From positions 1-64,000 of the forward strand of contig JBEKMO010000016.1 in assembly GCA_050008465.1 (NCBI GenBank): DNA of 64,000 nucleotides, written 5' to 3'. Positions 8,474-17,080 of the stretch are shown here, piece by piece; positions within the stretch are counted from its first letter, which is position 1; the number at the start of each line of letters is the position of its first letter. The stretch comes from Fen-330 sp050008465 (GTDB lineage Bacteria; Acidobacteriota; Terriglobia; Bryobacterales; Bryobacteraceae). The notes beneath the pieces are model-generated. The model ran no database searches. It had not been told where the DNA came from and saw only the letters and a program-made list of their open reading frames with translations. Both the position numbers and the translations under genes were made by a program.

Positions 8474-9267
8474 GTTATACTGAGCCGGCACACAAGCGCG
8501 ATCCAGCCTTCCTTCTCAATAACTTCCGAGTGGGCTGAGTAGGCCGCTTGGACACGGTCGAGCTGCCGGCGCGGGAATCCGGAGAGGATGGCGCGGCCGG
8601 CGGGTTTCCGGATGCGGGCGATCTCGGGGGCGAGGTCGAGGAGGGTTTCGGCGCTGATGTTGGCGACCACCACGTCGACGGAAGCCGAACGCACCGAGCG
8701 CGCAGAGCCCACGAACAGGTTGGCCTCGACGCCTTCCTGGCGTAGGCGGTCGCGGGCGGCGAGGGTTGCATCGGGGTCGATGTCACAGGCGTAGATGGGG
8801 CCGGCGCCAAGCAGGGCGGCGGCGACGGCCAGAATGCCCGAGCCGGTGCCCAGATCAAGCACGGCCGCGCCGGGGAATACGTGCCGCTCCATGGCCTCGA
8901 GACAGAGTTGCGTGGCGGGATGCCAGCCCGTGCCGCAGGCCTGGCCGGGATTCATGACCAGGCGGAGCCGGCCGGGCGGCGCGGGTTCCCGGCTCCAGGC
9001 GGGGACAAGATAGAAGCGTTCGCCAACCAGCACGGGCGACCATTGGGATTGGGCGACCTGCACCCAGTCGCGGTCTTCAACGATCTCCCAGTGCGGCTGC
9101 CAGGCGGCGAGATTCGCGACGTCGACGGGCCGATCGAAGAACGCGGCAAGGCGCGAGCGACCGCCGGGGGCATCCTCCTCGGAGATTCCGGCCGTGCCGC
9201 GCTCCCAGAGCTCGGCGATGAGCCGGTCCTTCTCCTCGGCGCGACATTCCAGGCGGAGAACGTGCAT
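8470..9267 (-). CDS. prmA: Ribosomal protein L11 methyltransferase-like (PrmA)
   Basis: The 265-residue protein has the PrmA order of motifs: GTGWHPATQLCL (about 112-123), the SAM-binding LDLGTGSGILAVAAALLGA (137 onward), an acidic CDIDPDA loop, and VVANISAETLLDLAPEIAR, which matches the NIxA motif of PrmA. The enzyme methylates ribosomal protein L11 in the cytoplasm. The N-terminal substrate-recognition domain is present but diverged. It lies six bases from the downstream end of the HTH-TolB-TPR gene on the same strand, so the two may share a transcript. The role is well supported by motif order. Confidence 0.88.
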   Translation of the reverse strand: MHVLRLECRAEEKDRLIAELWERGTAGISEEDAPGGRSRLAAFFDRPVDVANLAAWQPHWEIVEDRDWVQVAQSQWSPVLVGERFYLVPAWSREPAPPGRLRLVMNPGQACGTGWHPATQLCLEAMERHVFPGAAVLDLGTGSGILAVAAALLGAGPIYACDIDPDATLAARDRLRQEGVEANLFVGSARSVRSASVDVVVANISAETLLDLAPEIARIRKPAGRAILSGFPRRQLDRVQAAYSAHSEVIEKEGWIALVCRLSIT

Positions 9268-9273
9268 GCGTGT

Positions 9274-10929
9274 CTATGGCACGGGCAGATTCATCCTTTG
9301 GAGAAGCGAGGAAAAGCGGGGATCGGCGCGGAGTGGATCATAGATGGGCTTGGCGGGCAGATGCAGCATCTGTGGCTCGCGTTCGTCAATGCCTCTGTTG
9401 AGCCACTCGAAGGCCGCGTCCACGTCGCCCAAGCCGAAGTAGACCCAGGCAATGCCTAGCGGTGAGACGTAGGTCTCGCGCGCCGTCTGCATCATCCCAT
9501 CGAGCAGTCGCCGCGCATCCGAGGTGCGCCCCATCACACCGTACATTGCGCCCAGCGCTCCGGAGACCAGGAAACTCCGCCCAAACAACTCCTGCGCTCT
9601 TTCGCACTCCGCGATGGCCTGGTCGGTCATCCCCATGAAGACATGAACCACACTCAGCATCCAGTGCGCCATCCAGAAGGCCGGGTCGAGCTCGATGGCC
9701 TGGCGGAATTGCCGCTCCGCCTGGGGGAACTCCCTCCGGAACATCAACATTTGCGCCAGGGCAGCGTGAGCGACAGCCGACAACGGGTCGGTCTCGAGGA
9801 CCCACTGCAACTCCGCCAACGCCTCATCCAGCCTCCCAGCCGGCTCCAGAAAGAACCAGGCGTAGCGGCTGTGAACGGAGGGAGACGCCGGAGCCAGTTC
9901 GAGGGCCCGATGGAACTCCCGCTCCGCCGCCGCCCAATCGTACTCGAAGGCTCCCCGGAACATCCCGAGCATGGCATGGGCGGTTGCCAGCGTGTCATCC
10001 AGTTCCAGCGCCCGCAGGACCAGTGGCATCGAGACGCGGGCCGCCTCGAGAGGGGCGAGCAGACCCAAGTACGCGCTGTCCCAGCATTGCTCCGCCAGCC
10101 CGAGGTAGGCCAGAGCATAGTCCGGGTCGAGCGCAATTGCCTCCTCAAAGCACCTCCTGCTTTCCGCGAGGGCTTCCTCGGTGCCGCGATTGCTAGCGTA
10201 CTGCGCCTTGAGATAGAGGTTGTAGGCTTGGAGGTTACCGGTGTGCCGGCGCAGGGGGGGCGGTGCGCCCACCAGGCGCGGCCGCATCGCCTCCACAATC
10301 GCTGCGGAGACTTGGTCCTGAATGGCGAACACATCCGTGAGTTGGCGATCATACCGCTCGCTCCAGAGGTGACATCCATCCGAGGTGCTCACCAGTTGAG
10401 CCGCGACGCGGATCCGGCCGCCCGACTTGCGGACGCTCCCTTCCAGGAGGGCGCCGACGTCCAGGCTGGCTCCGATCTCGCGCACGTCCTGGTCCTTGCC
10501 TCGGAAGGCAAACGATGAAGTGCGGGCAATAACCCGGAGACCCGGAACCCGCGTCAGCGCGGTGAGGATCTCGTCGGCCAACCCGTCGCTGAAGTACTCG
10601 TTCTCTCGGTCTCCGCTCAGGTTGGCAAAGGGTAGCACCGCAACCGAGGGCGCTTCCCGGGCAACAGCCGGGAGCCGGACTTCTTCATCCAGGGTGTGGA
10701 GGGCGCGGCTGCGCAGCCAGGCGTCGAGTTCGGATTTCAGGGCATAAACGGCCGGCTTGTCGCCTCCCGGCAGCCGATGGATGGGGAGATCCTTGCTCCG
10801 CTCCCAGCGCTGGAGCGTGCGGATGTCGCGGTTCAGGTAGCTGGCAATCTCCTTCCAGGAATTGAGCAACTCGCCGGGCGCGATTGGCGCGACGGTGGAA
10901 GCTGGGGACTGCAAAGAGCGCTTGCTCAC
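9274..10929 (-). CDS. HTH-TolB-TPR regulator-like protein
   Basis: The GTG at 10929 is preferred because GGAGGA stands six bases upstream; this gives 551 residues. Residues about 15 to 75 form an excisionase/MerR-type winged HTH (SWKEIASYLNRDIRTLQRWE). Next comes the adenylate-cyclase-associated TolB-like N-terminal domain (VAVLPFANLSGDRENEYFSD, with LDVGALLEGSVRKSGGRIRV), then many TPR units to the C-terminus. This architecture is frequent in Acidobacteriota, usually as an unlinked regulator of unknown signal. No catalytic cyclase domain is present. Three 10-bp direct repeats lie 37 bp upstream of the start and could be its own binding site. Confidence 0.85.
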   Translation of the reverse strand: MSKRSLQSPASTVAPIAPGELLNSWKEIASYLNRDIRTLQRWERSKDLPIHRLPGGDKPAVYALKSELDAWLRSRALHTLDEEVRLPAVAREAPSVAVLPFANLSGDRENEYFSDGLADEILTALTRVPGLRVIARTSSFAFRGKDQDVREIGASLDVGALLEGSVRKSGGRIRVAAQLVSTSDGCHLWSERYDRQLTDVFAIQDQVSAAIVEAMRPRLVGAPPPLRRHTGNLQAYNLYLKAQYASNRGTEEALAESRRCFEEAIALDPDYALAYLGLAEQCWDSAYLGLLAPLEAARVSMPLVLRALELDDTLATAHAMLGMFRGAFEYDWAAAEREFHRALELAPASPSVHSRYAWFFLEPAGRLDEALAELQWVLETDPLSAVAHAALAQMLMFRREFPQAERQFRQAIELDPAFWMAHWMLSVVHVFMGMTDQAIAECERAQELFGRSFLVSGALGAMYGVMGRTSDARRLLDGMMQTARETYVSPLGIAWVYFGLGDVDAAFEWLNRGIDEREPQMLHLPAKPIYDPLRADPRFSSLLQRMNLPVP

Positions 10930-10966
10930 GCCAAATCCTCCGCCGGAGATCTGTCCGAGCTTACCA

Positions 10967-10996
10967 GACGCGGCAGGACGCGGCAAGATGCGGCAG
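10967..10996. promoter_or_regulatory. Three tandem 10-bp repeats in a divergent promoter gap
   Basis: The units are GACGCGGCAG, GACGCGGCAA and GATGCGGCAG, with no spacer between them. A 10-bp period puts all copies on one face of the helix. The gap (10930-11071) separates the HTH-TolB-TPR gene from a divergent secreted-protein gene, so this is a plausible operator for either. Confidence 0.45.
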
Positions 10997-11071
10997 GGGG
11001 GCGGCGGACGCATGTTGCCGCTTGTAGGAACGGGGCGGGGCGCTTAGGTTGAGTATCGAAAGGAGTTTGCG

Positions 11072-11569
11072 ATGTCATCTCGAAGTTACTTATGGATGGC
11101 GGCGCTGATTGCGGCGTCCGCGAGCAGCCTGCTGCACGCGCAGGTGCAGTGCGGTAATTACAGCATTCGCGGCACCTATGTACTCACCTACCAGGGAACG
11201 GTGCTCACCTCCCAGCCTGGAGTGGCGCAGCCGGTGCCTGTGCCCGTCGTCATGCAGGGAGTTGCGTGGCTGTACGAGCCGGGCAAGGGAGGCGGCGGGG
11301 TTACGGTGAGTTTCGGCGGCCAAATCATGGATCTTGAATTCGCCGAATGCAGCTCTCAGGTGAATGCCGACTGCTCGGGAACAGTAACTTGCTCCGGGAA
11401 GGTGAAGGGCACGAACACGCTGCTGCCAGGGCAATCGGTGGAGAAGATCCTCATCTCGCCGGACGGGAGTGAAGTCAAGTCCATCCTGATCCAGGGCATC
11501 CTGGGGAAACCGATCATGCTCGGTACGTGGAAGCGCGTTTCCCTGCTCCCGGTACCTGTGAGCTGGTGA
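11072..11569 (+). CDS. Secreted protein of unknown function
   Basis: The 165-residue protein has a clear signal peptide (MSSRSYLWMAALIAASASSLLHA, cleavage before QVQCG). AAAGGAG stands nine bases before the ATG. The mature part begins CGNYSIRGTYVLTYQGTV, which resembles the opening of many acidobacterial secreted beta-sandwich proteins, and has four further cysteines around residues 95 to 110 that could form disulfides. It is divergent from the HTH-TolB-TPR gene and convergent with the ABC permease gene. No function can be assigned. Confidence 0.7.
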   Translation: MSSRSYLWMAALIAASASSLLHAQVQCGNYSIRGTYVLTYQGTVLTSQPGVAQPVPVPVVMQGVAWLYEPGKGGGGVTVSFGGQIMDLEFAECSSQVNADCSGTVTCSGKVKGTNTLLPGQSVEKILISPDGSEVKSILIQGILGKPIMLGTWKRVSLLPVPVSW

Positions 11570-11573
11570 GCGG

Positions 11574-12314
11574 TCAATCGAGGATCAGGCGGGCGCGCTG
11601 GAAGCGGGCCATCGCCGCCGAGATCAGCAGGAGGTCGAGGGCCAGCAGGACCGCGCCGCCGATGAGCGTAGTTGTGCCCAGGTTGGCTCCCGCGAAGGTC
11701 CGGAACAGCCACGCCTTCCAGGCCGGCGGGAGCGCCTGGAGGCCGAAGATGCCCCCGAACATGAGCCCCATCAAGGAGAGGCTGAGAGTTTGCTGCGCCT
11801 GGCGCACGGTGGCGGCACGGAGCGAGATCAGGACGCCCGCGGAAGCGGCCAGCGCGGACGCCAGCAGGCTGATCGTAGAAACCACGAAGATGGTTTGCGC
11901 GGGCAACAGGATCAGTTCACCGTGACCGTGCACCAGATTCACCGTGACCAGGCCCAGCAACATGCTGGTCATGGCCAGTCCCCAGCCGTAACCGATCGCG
12001 GCGGCGATCTTGCCGAAGAGAATGGTGCGGTCGGAGAGCCGGCTGGCGAGCAGGGTTTCCAGCGTTTTGCGCTCGCGCTCCCCGGCGAAGGATTCACAGA
12101 TCATGGTGGCCACCAGGAAGACCGGGAGCCACACCCAGAGCACGGGCGTGATAGCGGACTGGGCCCAGTGGCGGCCTTCCTGCCAGGGGATGAAGATCCC
12201 GAGTAGCGCCAGGGGGATGACGATCGCGGAGAACACGCCGCCCCGGAAGGTGCCGCGCTGGAGAAAGATCTCCCGCCATTCCTTCCAAACCATGGTCCAG
12301 ATGTCGCGGATCAT
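11574..12314 (-). CDS. ABC-2 type transporter permease
   Basis: The 246-residue membrane protein has about six hydrophobic segments. The first is preceded by a basic N-terminal helix (MVWKEWREIFLQRG) typical of ABC-2 permeases, and MICESFAGERERKTLETLLASRLSDRTI is the hallmark cytoplasmic stretch of this family. Its ATG overlaps the stop of the ATPase gene by 4 bp (ATGA), so both are made as a pair. Substrate cannot be read from sequence; related pairs export drugs, lipids or peptides. Confidence 0.85.
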   Translation of the reverse strand: MIRDIWTMVWKEWREIFLQRGTFRGGVFSAIVIPLALLGIFIPWQEGRHWAQSAITPVLWVWLPVFLVATMICESFAGERERKTLETLLASRLSDRTILFGKIAAAIGYGWGLAMTSMLLGLVTVNLVHGHGELILLPAQTIFVVSTISLLASALAASAGVLISLRAATVRQAQQTLSLSLMGLMFGGIFGLQALPPAWKAWLFRTFAGANLGTTTLIGGAVLLALDLLLISAAMARFQRARLILD

Positions 12315-13246
12315 GCGGTTTCCTCCTCCATCAGCTTCAGGAAGACGTCTTCGAGGCTGGCCTTGCCTTTGTGCACTTCTTCGACCTGCACGCCCAAGGT
12401 CACCAGCAGGGTCACCACCGGGGCGAGATCCGCTTTGCCGCTAAACCCGATCAGGAGCCGGCCATTCTGCAACTCCGCCGTGGCCACCAGCGGGAGCGCG
12501 CGGAGGACGGCGAGCACTTCCTGGGTGAATCCGCGGCCCACGACCTCGGCTTTGGGCCCGCCCCGCTGGGCGCGCAGCTCATCCGGATGGCCGACGGCCA
12601 GCAGTTTCCCTTCGCGGATGACCGCCACACGGCGGCAGAATTTCTCGGCTTCGGCGAGGTTGTGAGTGGTGAGAAAGACAGTGGCGCCGTCGCCGACGGC
12701 GAGGGACTCGAGATCGGCGCGCAGGGCGGCGGCGGCCACCGGGTCGAGTCCGGCGGTAGGCTCGTCGAGGAAGATGAGCGAGGGGCGGTGGATGAGAGCG
12801 CGGGCCACGGCCAGCTTCTGCTTCATGCCGCGGCTCCACTTGACGACGGTCTCCTTGCGGCGGTCCCACAATCCGAGGTGCTCGAGCAGTTGCCGGATGC
12901 GGGCGCGACGCTGGGTGGCGCCGAGCCGCCAGATGCGGGCATAGAATTCCAGGTTGTCTTCCGCGGAGAAGCGCTCGTAAAGCGCCGGATTCTCGAGCAG
13001 GGCTCCGGAAATGGCCCGGATCTGGCCGGACTGGGTGCGGGTGTCGAAGCCCAGGACCTCGGCCCGGCCGGCACTGGGCTCGAGCAGGCCCAGCAACATG
13101 CGAATGGTGGTGGTCTTGCCCGAACCGTTCGGCCCGAGAAATCCGAACACCGTGCCGGCTTCGACCTCGAGGCTGAGGCCGTCGACGGCGCGCACCCTGG
13201 CGAAGTCGCGCGTCAATCCCTCGGTGCGGATGGCGATTTCAGGCAT
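12311..13246 (-). CDS. ABC transporter ATP-binding protein
   Basis: The 311-residue protein has Walker A GPNGSGKT (38-45), signature WSRGMKQKLA (about 138-147), Walker B LIFLDEP (157-163) and the H-loop TTHNLAEAEKF. The C-terminal 80 residues form the extra domain common in CcmA/DrrA-like exporters. It is the first gene of the two-gene exporter unit. The 66 bp between its start and the next upstream gene contain no clear promoter. Confidence 0.92.
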   Translation of the reverse strand: MPEIAIRTEGLTRDFARVRAVDGLSLEVEAGTVFGFLGPNGSGKTTTIRMLLGLLEPSAGRAEVLGFDTRTQSGQIRAISGALLENPALYERFSAEDNLEFYARIWRLGATQRRARIRQLLEHLGLWDRRKETVVKWSRGMKQKLAVARALIHRPSLIFLDEPTAGLDPVAAAALRADLESLAVGDGATVFLTTHNLAEAEKFCRRVAVIREGKLLAVGHPDELRAQRGGPKAEVVGRGFTQEVLAVLRALPLVATAELQNGRLLIGFSGKADLAPVVTLLVTLGVQVEEVHKGKASLEDVFLKLMEEETA

Positions 13247-13312
13247 AAACCGGGAAAACGACGCCCACGCGTCTCACTGGGAACGCCTCCCGGCCGGGCC
13301 CCTGCCCATCCC

Positions 13313-14047
13313 TTAGCACGGCTCGCGCCCCGGGGGCCACTCCCTCGGGTTTGGATCGCTCAGCATGGCACCGACGTGCCGCGAGATCTTGGCCCCAACC
13401 ATGATCGCCAGCACCAGCCCCACTGCGCGAACCATGAACGCCAGCGTGACCAGACCGGCCAAGGAAGATGCGCCCCGGGAGAGGCCGGTGGCGGATCGCC
13501 AGAGCTGCACGATGTCAAAGCATATCGTGTATTGACTCAGTAAGGCCAGGAACAAGATGATCCCCGATGCACTTTCTCCCATCCAGCTTGAATTTGAGAA
13601 CTCGTTCACCGATTTCGCGATCTCCCGCGGCCATTTCAGTACCCAGAACAGATTGTAGGCAGGGATCAGGTGGAATCGAACGGCGTCCCCTGAGGACACG
13701 GGATGGAGGTAGTCCGTTCCCTCCATGACCTGATGCACGCGGTGAACGCCCCAGAGCCAGTGAGCACATCCCAGGACAAGCAAGAGGGCAGCGATGGGGA
13801 CAAAAGGATGAAGGGGCGTCACGTCCGGGCGTTCGACGACGTAGCGTTCCTTCTCGTTGTAGTAGAACTTAACTCCTTCCTTGAGCTGGAAGCTAGGGTC
13901 GAGTTGCACCTCTCCTTCCCCGTGTAGGTCCCTGGGGTTCCGCAAGGCCCACAGAACCAGCACCAGCGCCACTGCCGGCCAGATCAGGCAAAACCAGAAG
14001 TTCGGGAGTTTGACCTTGGCTTGGGGAGCTATTGGCTCGTTCTCCAT
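13313..14047 (-). CDS. Multi-pass membrane protein of unknown function
   Basis: The ATG at 14047 is chosen because AGGAG lies eight bases upstream; this gives 244 residues. A first membrane helix follows a short cytoplasmic start (NFWFCLIWPAVALVLVLWAL), then an outside loop of about 45 residues, then three more hydrophobic segments. HLIPAYNLFWVLKWPREIAKSVNEF recalls DUF4328-like membrane proteins, where a similar amphipathic segment joins helices, but the match is weak. It stands alone between the ABC pair and a small unknown gene. Confidence 0.6.
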   Translation of the reverse strand: MENEPIAPQAKVKLPNFWFCLIWPAVALVLVLWALRNPRDLHGEGEVQLDPSFQLKEGVKFYYNEKERYVVERPDVTPLHPFVPIAALLLVLGCAHWLWGVHRVHQVMEGTDYLHPVSSGDAVRFHLIPAYNLFWVLKWPREIAKSVNEFSNSSWMGESASGIILFLALLSQYTICFDIVQLWRSATGLSRGASSLAGLVTLAFMVRAVGLVLAIMVGAKISRHVGAMLSDPNPREWPPGREPC

Positions 14048-14143
14048 GACGAACACTCCTCTGCTCTGAGGATCCCGTTTTGGCCTCCCGGCCGCCATTC
14101 AGTATACAGCCATCCGCTTCGGCTCCGGCCGGGTTTCAAGAGG

Positions 14144-14410
14144 TTACTGGACGCGGGCGCGGACTTTTTCGGTGGAGACCAGTTCCTCGAAGATGGCGAG
14201 CACCTGCTTACGGTAACGATAGAGGCGCTGGAGGGACTCGCGGAAGGAGGGCTCGTAGATGCGGGATCTCATCCATTTTTCGAGCAGCGGCTTGGGGACG
14301 TCGATATCGCGGCGCAACGACTCGGGCGGATGGCCCCGCAGGAACAGGCCGTAGAATATCGCCGCCTCCTTCTGTGGAGCCACGGGATCGAACTCACTCC
14401 TCACCGCCAT
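14144..14410 (-). CDS. Small conserved-looking acidobacterial protein of unknown function
   Basis: The reading frame is open much further upstream over the C-terminal end of the NHL gene, but the upstream translation is low-complexity. I place the start at ATG 14410 (MAVRSEFDPVAPQKEAAIFY), giving 88 residues. No ribosome-binding site is visible; a TATACT box at about 14425 on the minus strand would make the message nearly leaderless. The body is helical (PKPLLEKWMRSRIYEPSFR, RLYRYRKQVLAIFEELV) and looks like a small adaptor or DNA-binding helix bundle. I recall similar small proteins in Acidobacteriota but no function. Confidence 0.55.
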   Translation of the reverse strand: MAVRSEFDPVAPQKEAAIFYGLFLRGHPPESLRRDIDVPKPLLEKWMRSRIYEPSFRESLQRLYRYRKQVLAIFEELVSTEKVRARVQ

Positions 14411-14483
14411 GGCAGAAATAGCAGTATAAACAGGGTCGGAGGCGCCAAGCAACCCCCCCAAGAATCCGTGGACACGAGATGGA

Positions 14484-16985
14484 TTAACGGAGGGCGAGCG
14501 TGAAGCCGGCCTGGCTCGAGGCAGCGCCGACGGTGAGGACGACGGGCTGGTTGCCCGTAGGGCAGGATTCGGGGACTTTGGCGTGGATTTCCAGTACGCC
14601 TCCCGCGCTGCCCGCCGACACAATGACCGCGGGCTGTCCGGCGATGGCCAGTGAGAGCGGAAGGAACTTCCCTTCCCCGGTGGCGTAGAGCGTGACAACG
14701 CTTCCCATCAGCGCGGGCTGGGAGGGGAAATTGATGGCGCCATCCTCGTTGACGGCGACGGGGAACAGGCCGGGGCTGGCTTGGGCGACGGGGACGATCA
14801 GGCGCACTGCACCGGCCGGGGTTCGAACCTCGATTTCGACAGTGGGGTGGGCGGCGATCGAATCGGGCGCCTGCAGGTTGATCTGACCGGCATCCAGGTA
14901 GAGCAGGGCGCCAGGTTGGCCATCGAAGAGGACCTGGGTGGCGCCGGGCTCGAAGGCGGCGCCGAAAAGCGTCACGAGTTCGCCGGGCGCGATGGCGCCG
15001 GGCAACATGCTGGCGGCGTTGACGATGCTGGCGACATCCAGGGAGGCAGGCTGGCCGATGGGCGCGGGAGGGAGGGGGTTGGGAGTGAGCTTGCGAACCA
15101 CTCCGTTTCCGCGGTCGGCGATGAAGACGTTGCCGAAGGAGTCGACGGCGACATCGGCGGGCTGGTTGAGCTCGGCGGAAAGGGCCGGGCCGCCGTCGCC
15201 AGAGTAGCCCGGAGAGCCGGCCCCGGCGATGGTGGCGATGACCCCGGCGGACGTCAGCTTCAGCACGCGGTGGTTGGGCGTATCAGCGATGTAGAGGTTG
15301 TTTTCGGCGTCGAGAGCAACCCGGGTAGGGGTCCCAACACCGCCGGCGGCGACGGTGGACAGGACGCCACCGGGGGTGACCTTCAGAATCGCGGGAGCGC
15401 CGCTATCGGCGATGTAGAGATTGCCGGCCGAATCGAGGCTGACGCCGGTGGGCAGATCGAGGGGGACGTCGAGGGAGGAGAAACTGCCGTCGGCGCCGAC
15501 CTTGCGGATGACGTGGTTCAGGGTGTCGGCGACATAGCCGGCGCCGGCGGCATCGATCGCGATGCCGGAAGGGGAGCTGAGCAGGTCCGCGGAGATGGTG
15601 TCGATGAAGCCGAGGGCGGTGATCCGGCGGAGGCGGTTGCCGGCGGATTCGGTGACCCAGATGTCGCCGGAGGGGTGGAGAGCGATGCCTTGGGGCTGAT
15701 TGAGCTGGGCGCGGATGGCGAATCCGCCATCACCGCCGGAGCCGGGGAGACCAATACCGGCAAGGGTCACTATGACACCAGATAAGACCTTGCGCACGCG
15801 GTGGTCGTCGCGGTCGGCGATATAGAGGCTGCCGGCGGCATCCAGCGCCAGGGCCGAGGGGGCGTCGAGGTGGCCAGAGGTGGCCGGTCCGCCATCGCCC
15901 GGGGCATGGAAGGTGACGCCAGCGGCAAAGGTGGAGATCATGCCCAGCGCGGAGATACGGCGAACGACTCCAACCGAATACTTGAGGCCGGCGCGGGCGT
16001 CGGCGACGTAGAGATTCCCGGCCGCGTCGAAGGCCATGTCGCGGGGGGCGGTGAGGCTGGCGAGGATGGCGGGACCGCCATCGCCGGAGTAACCAGCGAT
16101 CCCGTTTCCAGCGATGCGCGTGAATACCGGAGTCAGCTTCAGGATGAGGCTGGAGCCTTTGGCGGCGACGTAGAGAGCGCCAGCGGCGTCGAGGGCCAGA
16201 CCGGTCGGCGTGTTGAGCAGACCGCTGGGCACGGGAAGGGTGGTCATCCAGCCGTCCACGATCTTGCGGACCCTGTGGTTGCCGCTGTCGGCGATGTAGA
16301 GCGCGCCTAGGGGGGCAACCGCCAGACCGGCCGGAGAGCGGAGCGGTGCGAGGGTGGCCGGGACGGACGCGCCGTCGTCGATCAAGCCCGGCAAGCCGGT
16401 GCCGGCGACGGAGGACACAATACCGGCGGGGGAGATCCTGAGGACCCGGTGGCTTCCGAAATCGGACAGATAGAGGTTGCCGGTGGCATCCAGGGCCAGG
16501 TTGCGAGGCTGGCTCAGTGTGAGGCCCGCGACGCCGCCTCCCGCGATGGTTTGGATGATTCCGTCGGGAGAGATCTTGCGGATGCGGGCGTTTCCGAGGT
16601 CGGCGAGGTATAGGTTGCCAGCGGCATCAACGGCCAGGCCGTAGGGAGCGTTGAGTTGGGCTGCCTGGGCCGGGCCGCCGTCTCCGCGAAACCCCGGATA
16701 CCCGTTGCCGGCGACCGTGGTGATGATCCCGGCGGGGGAGATCCGGCGCACGCGGTGATCGACGGCGTCGGCGATGTAAAGATTCCCGGCGTGGTCGATA
16801 GCGAGCCCTTCGGGGGAGCCAAGCTGGGCCCGTGCGGCGGGGCCGCCATCCCCGCACTCGGCGCCGCCGGCGAAGGTGCTGATGGTATAGGTGACCTGGG
16901 GGGCGGCAGGCGCCAGAGCTGCCAGGAGGGCGAGGAGAATCACCTTAGGCAAGATCGGGTCGTTGGGGGCGCGAGGAGGGCTCAC
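14484..16985 (-). CDS. Secreted NHL-repeat propeller with Solibacter C-terminal domain
   Basis: The 833-residue protein has a signal-like hydrophobic start (VILLALLAALAPAAPQ). It carries about a dozen NHL units with the pattern GDGGPA, then LxxPxGLAxDxAGNLYIADxxNHRVRKI, forming two or more six-bladed propellers. The last 200 residues (VNAASMLPGAIAPGELVTLFGAAF onward) match the TIGR03437 domain found at the end of many Solibacter exported proteins. It probably sits outside the cell as a binding scaffold; ligands are unknown. The C-terminal coding region abuts the small gene at 14144-14410. The neighbouring matrixin-like gene is divergent. Confidence 0.9.
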   Translation of the reverse strand: MSPPRAPNDPILPKVILLALLAALAPAAPQVTYTISTFAGGAECGDGGPAARAQLGSPEGLAIDHAGNLYIADAVDHRVRRISPAGIITTVAGNGYPGFRGDGGPAQAAQLNAPYGLAVDAAGNLYLADLGNARIRKISPDGIIQTIAGGGVAGLTLSQPRNLALDATGNLYLSDFGSHRVLRISPAGIVSSVAGTGLPGLIDDGASVPATLAPLRSPAGLAVAPLGALYIADSGNHRVRKIVDGWMTTLPVPSGLLNTPTGLALDAAGALYVAAKGSSLILKLTPVFTRIAGNGIAGYSGDGGPAILASLTAPRDMAFDAAGNLYVADARAGLKYSVGVVRRISALGMISTFAAGVTFHAPGDGGPATSGHLDAPSALALDAAGSLYIADRDDHRVRKVLSGVIVTLAGIGLPGSGGDGGFAIRAQLNQPQGIALHPSGDIWVTESAGNRLRRITALGFIDTISADLLSSPSGIAIDAAGAGYVADTLNHVIRKVGADGSFSSLDVPLDLPTGVSLDSAGNLYIADSGAPAILKVTPGGVLSTVAAGGVGTPTRVALDAENNLYIADTPNHRVLKLTSAGVIATIAGAGSPGYSGDGGPALSAELNQPADVAVDSFGNVFIADRGNGVVRKLTPNPLPPAPIGQPASLDVASIVNAASMLPGAIAPGELVTLFGAAFEPGATQVLFDGQPGALLYLDAGQINLQAPDSIAAHPTVEIEVRTPAGAVRLIVPVAQASPGLFPVAVNEDGAINFPSQPALMGSVVTLYATGEGKFLPLSLAIAGQPAVIVSAGSAGGVLEIHAKVPESCPTGNQPVVLTVGAASSQAGFTLALR

Positions 16986-17080
16986 ATAAGACAGGGTGGG
17001 ATCGGAGTGGGGAAGTTCTCAGGGGTGTCCCTAAGAGCGTTTTGGGTCAAAGCGGGTTCCTGCGGAGCGATAAGCAAAGT

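Noticed and set aside
15000..16900. Regularly spaced DNA repeats in the NHL gene, as a possible CRISPR array
   Set aside because: The period follows protein blades of variable length and the repeats are degenerate codons, not identical direct repeats.
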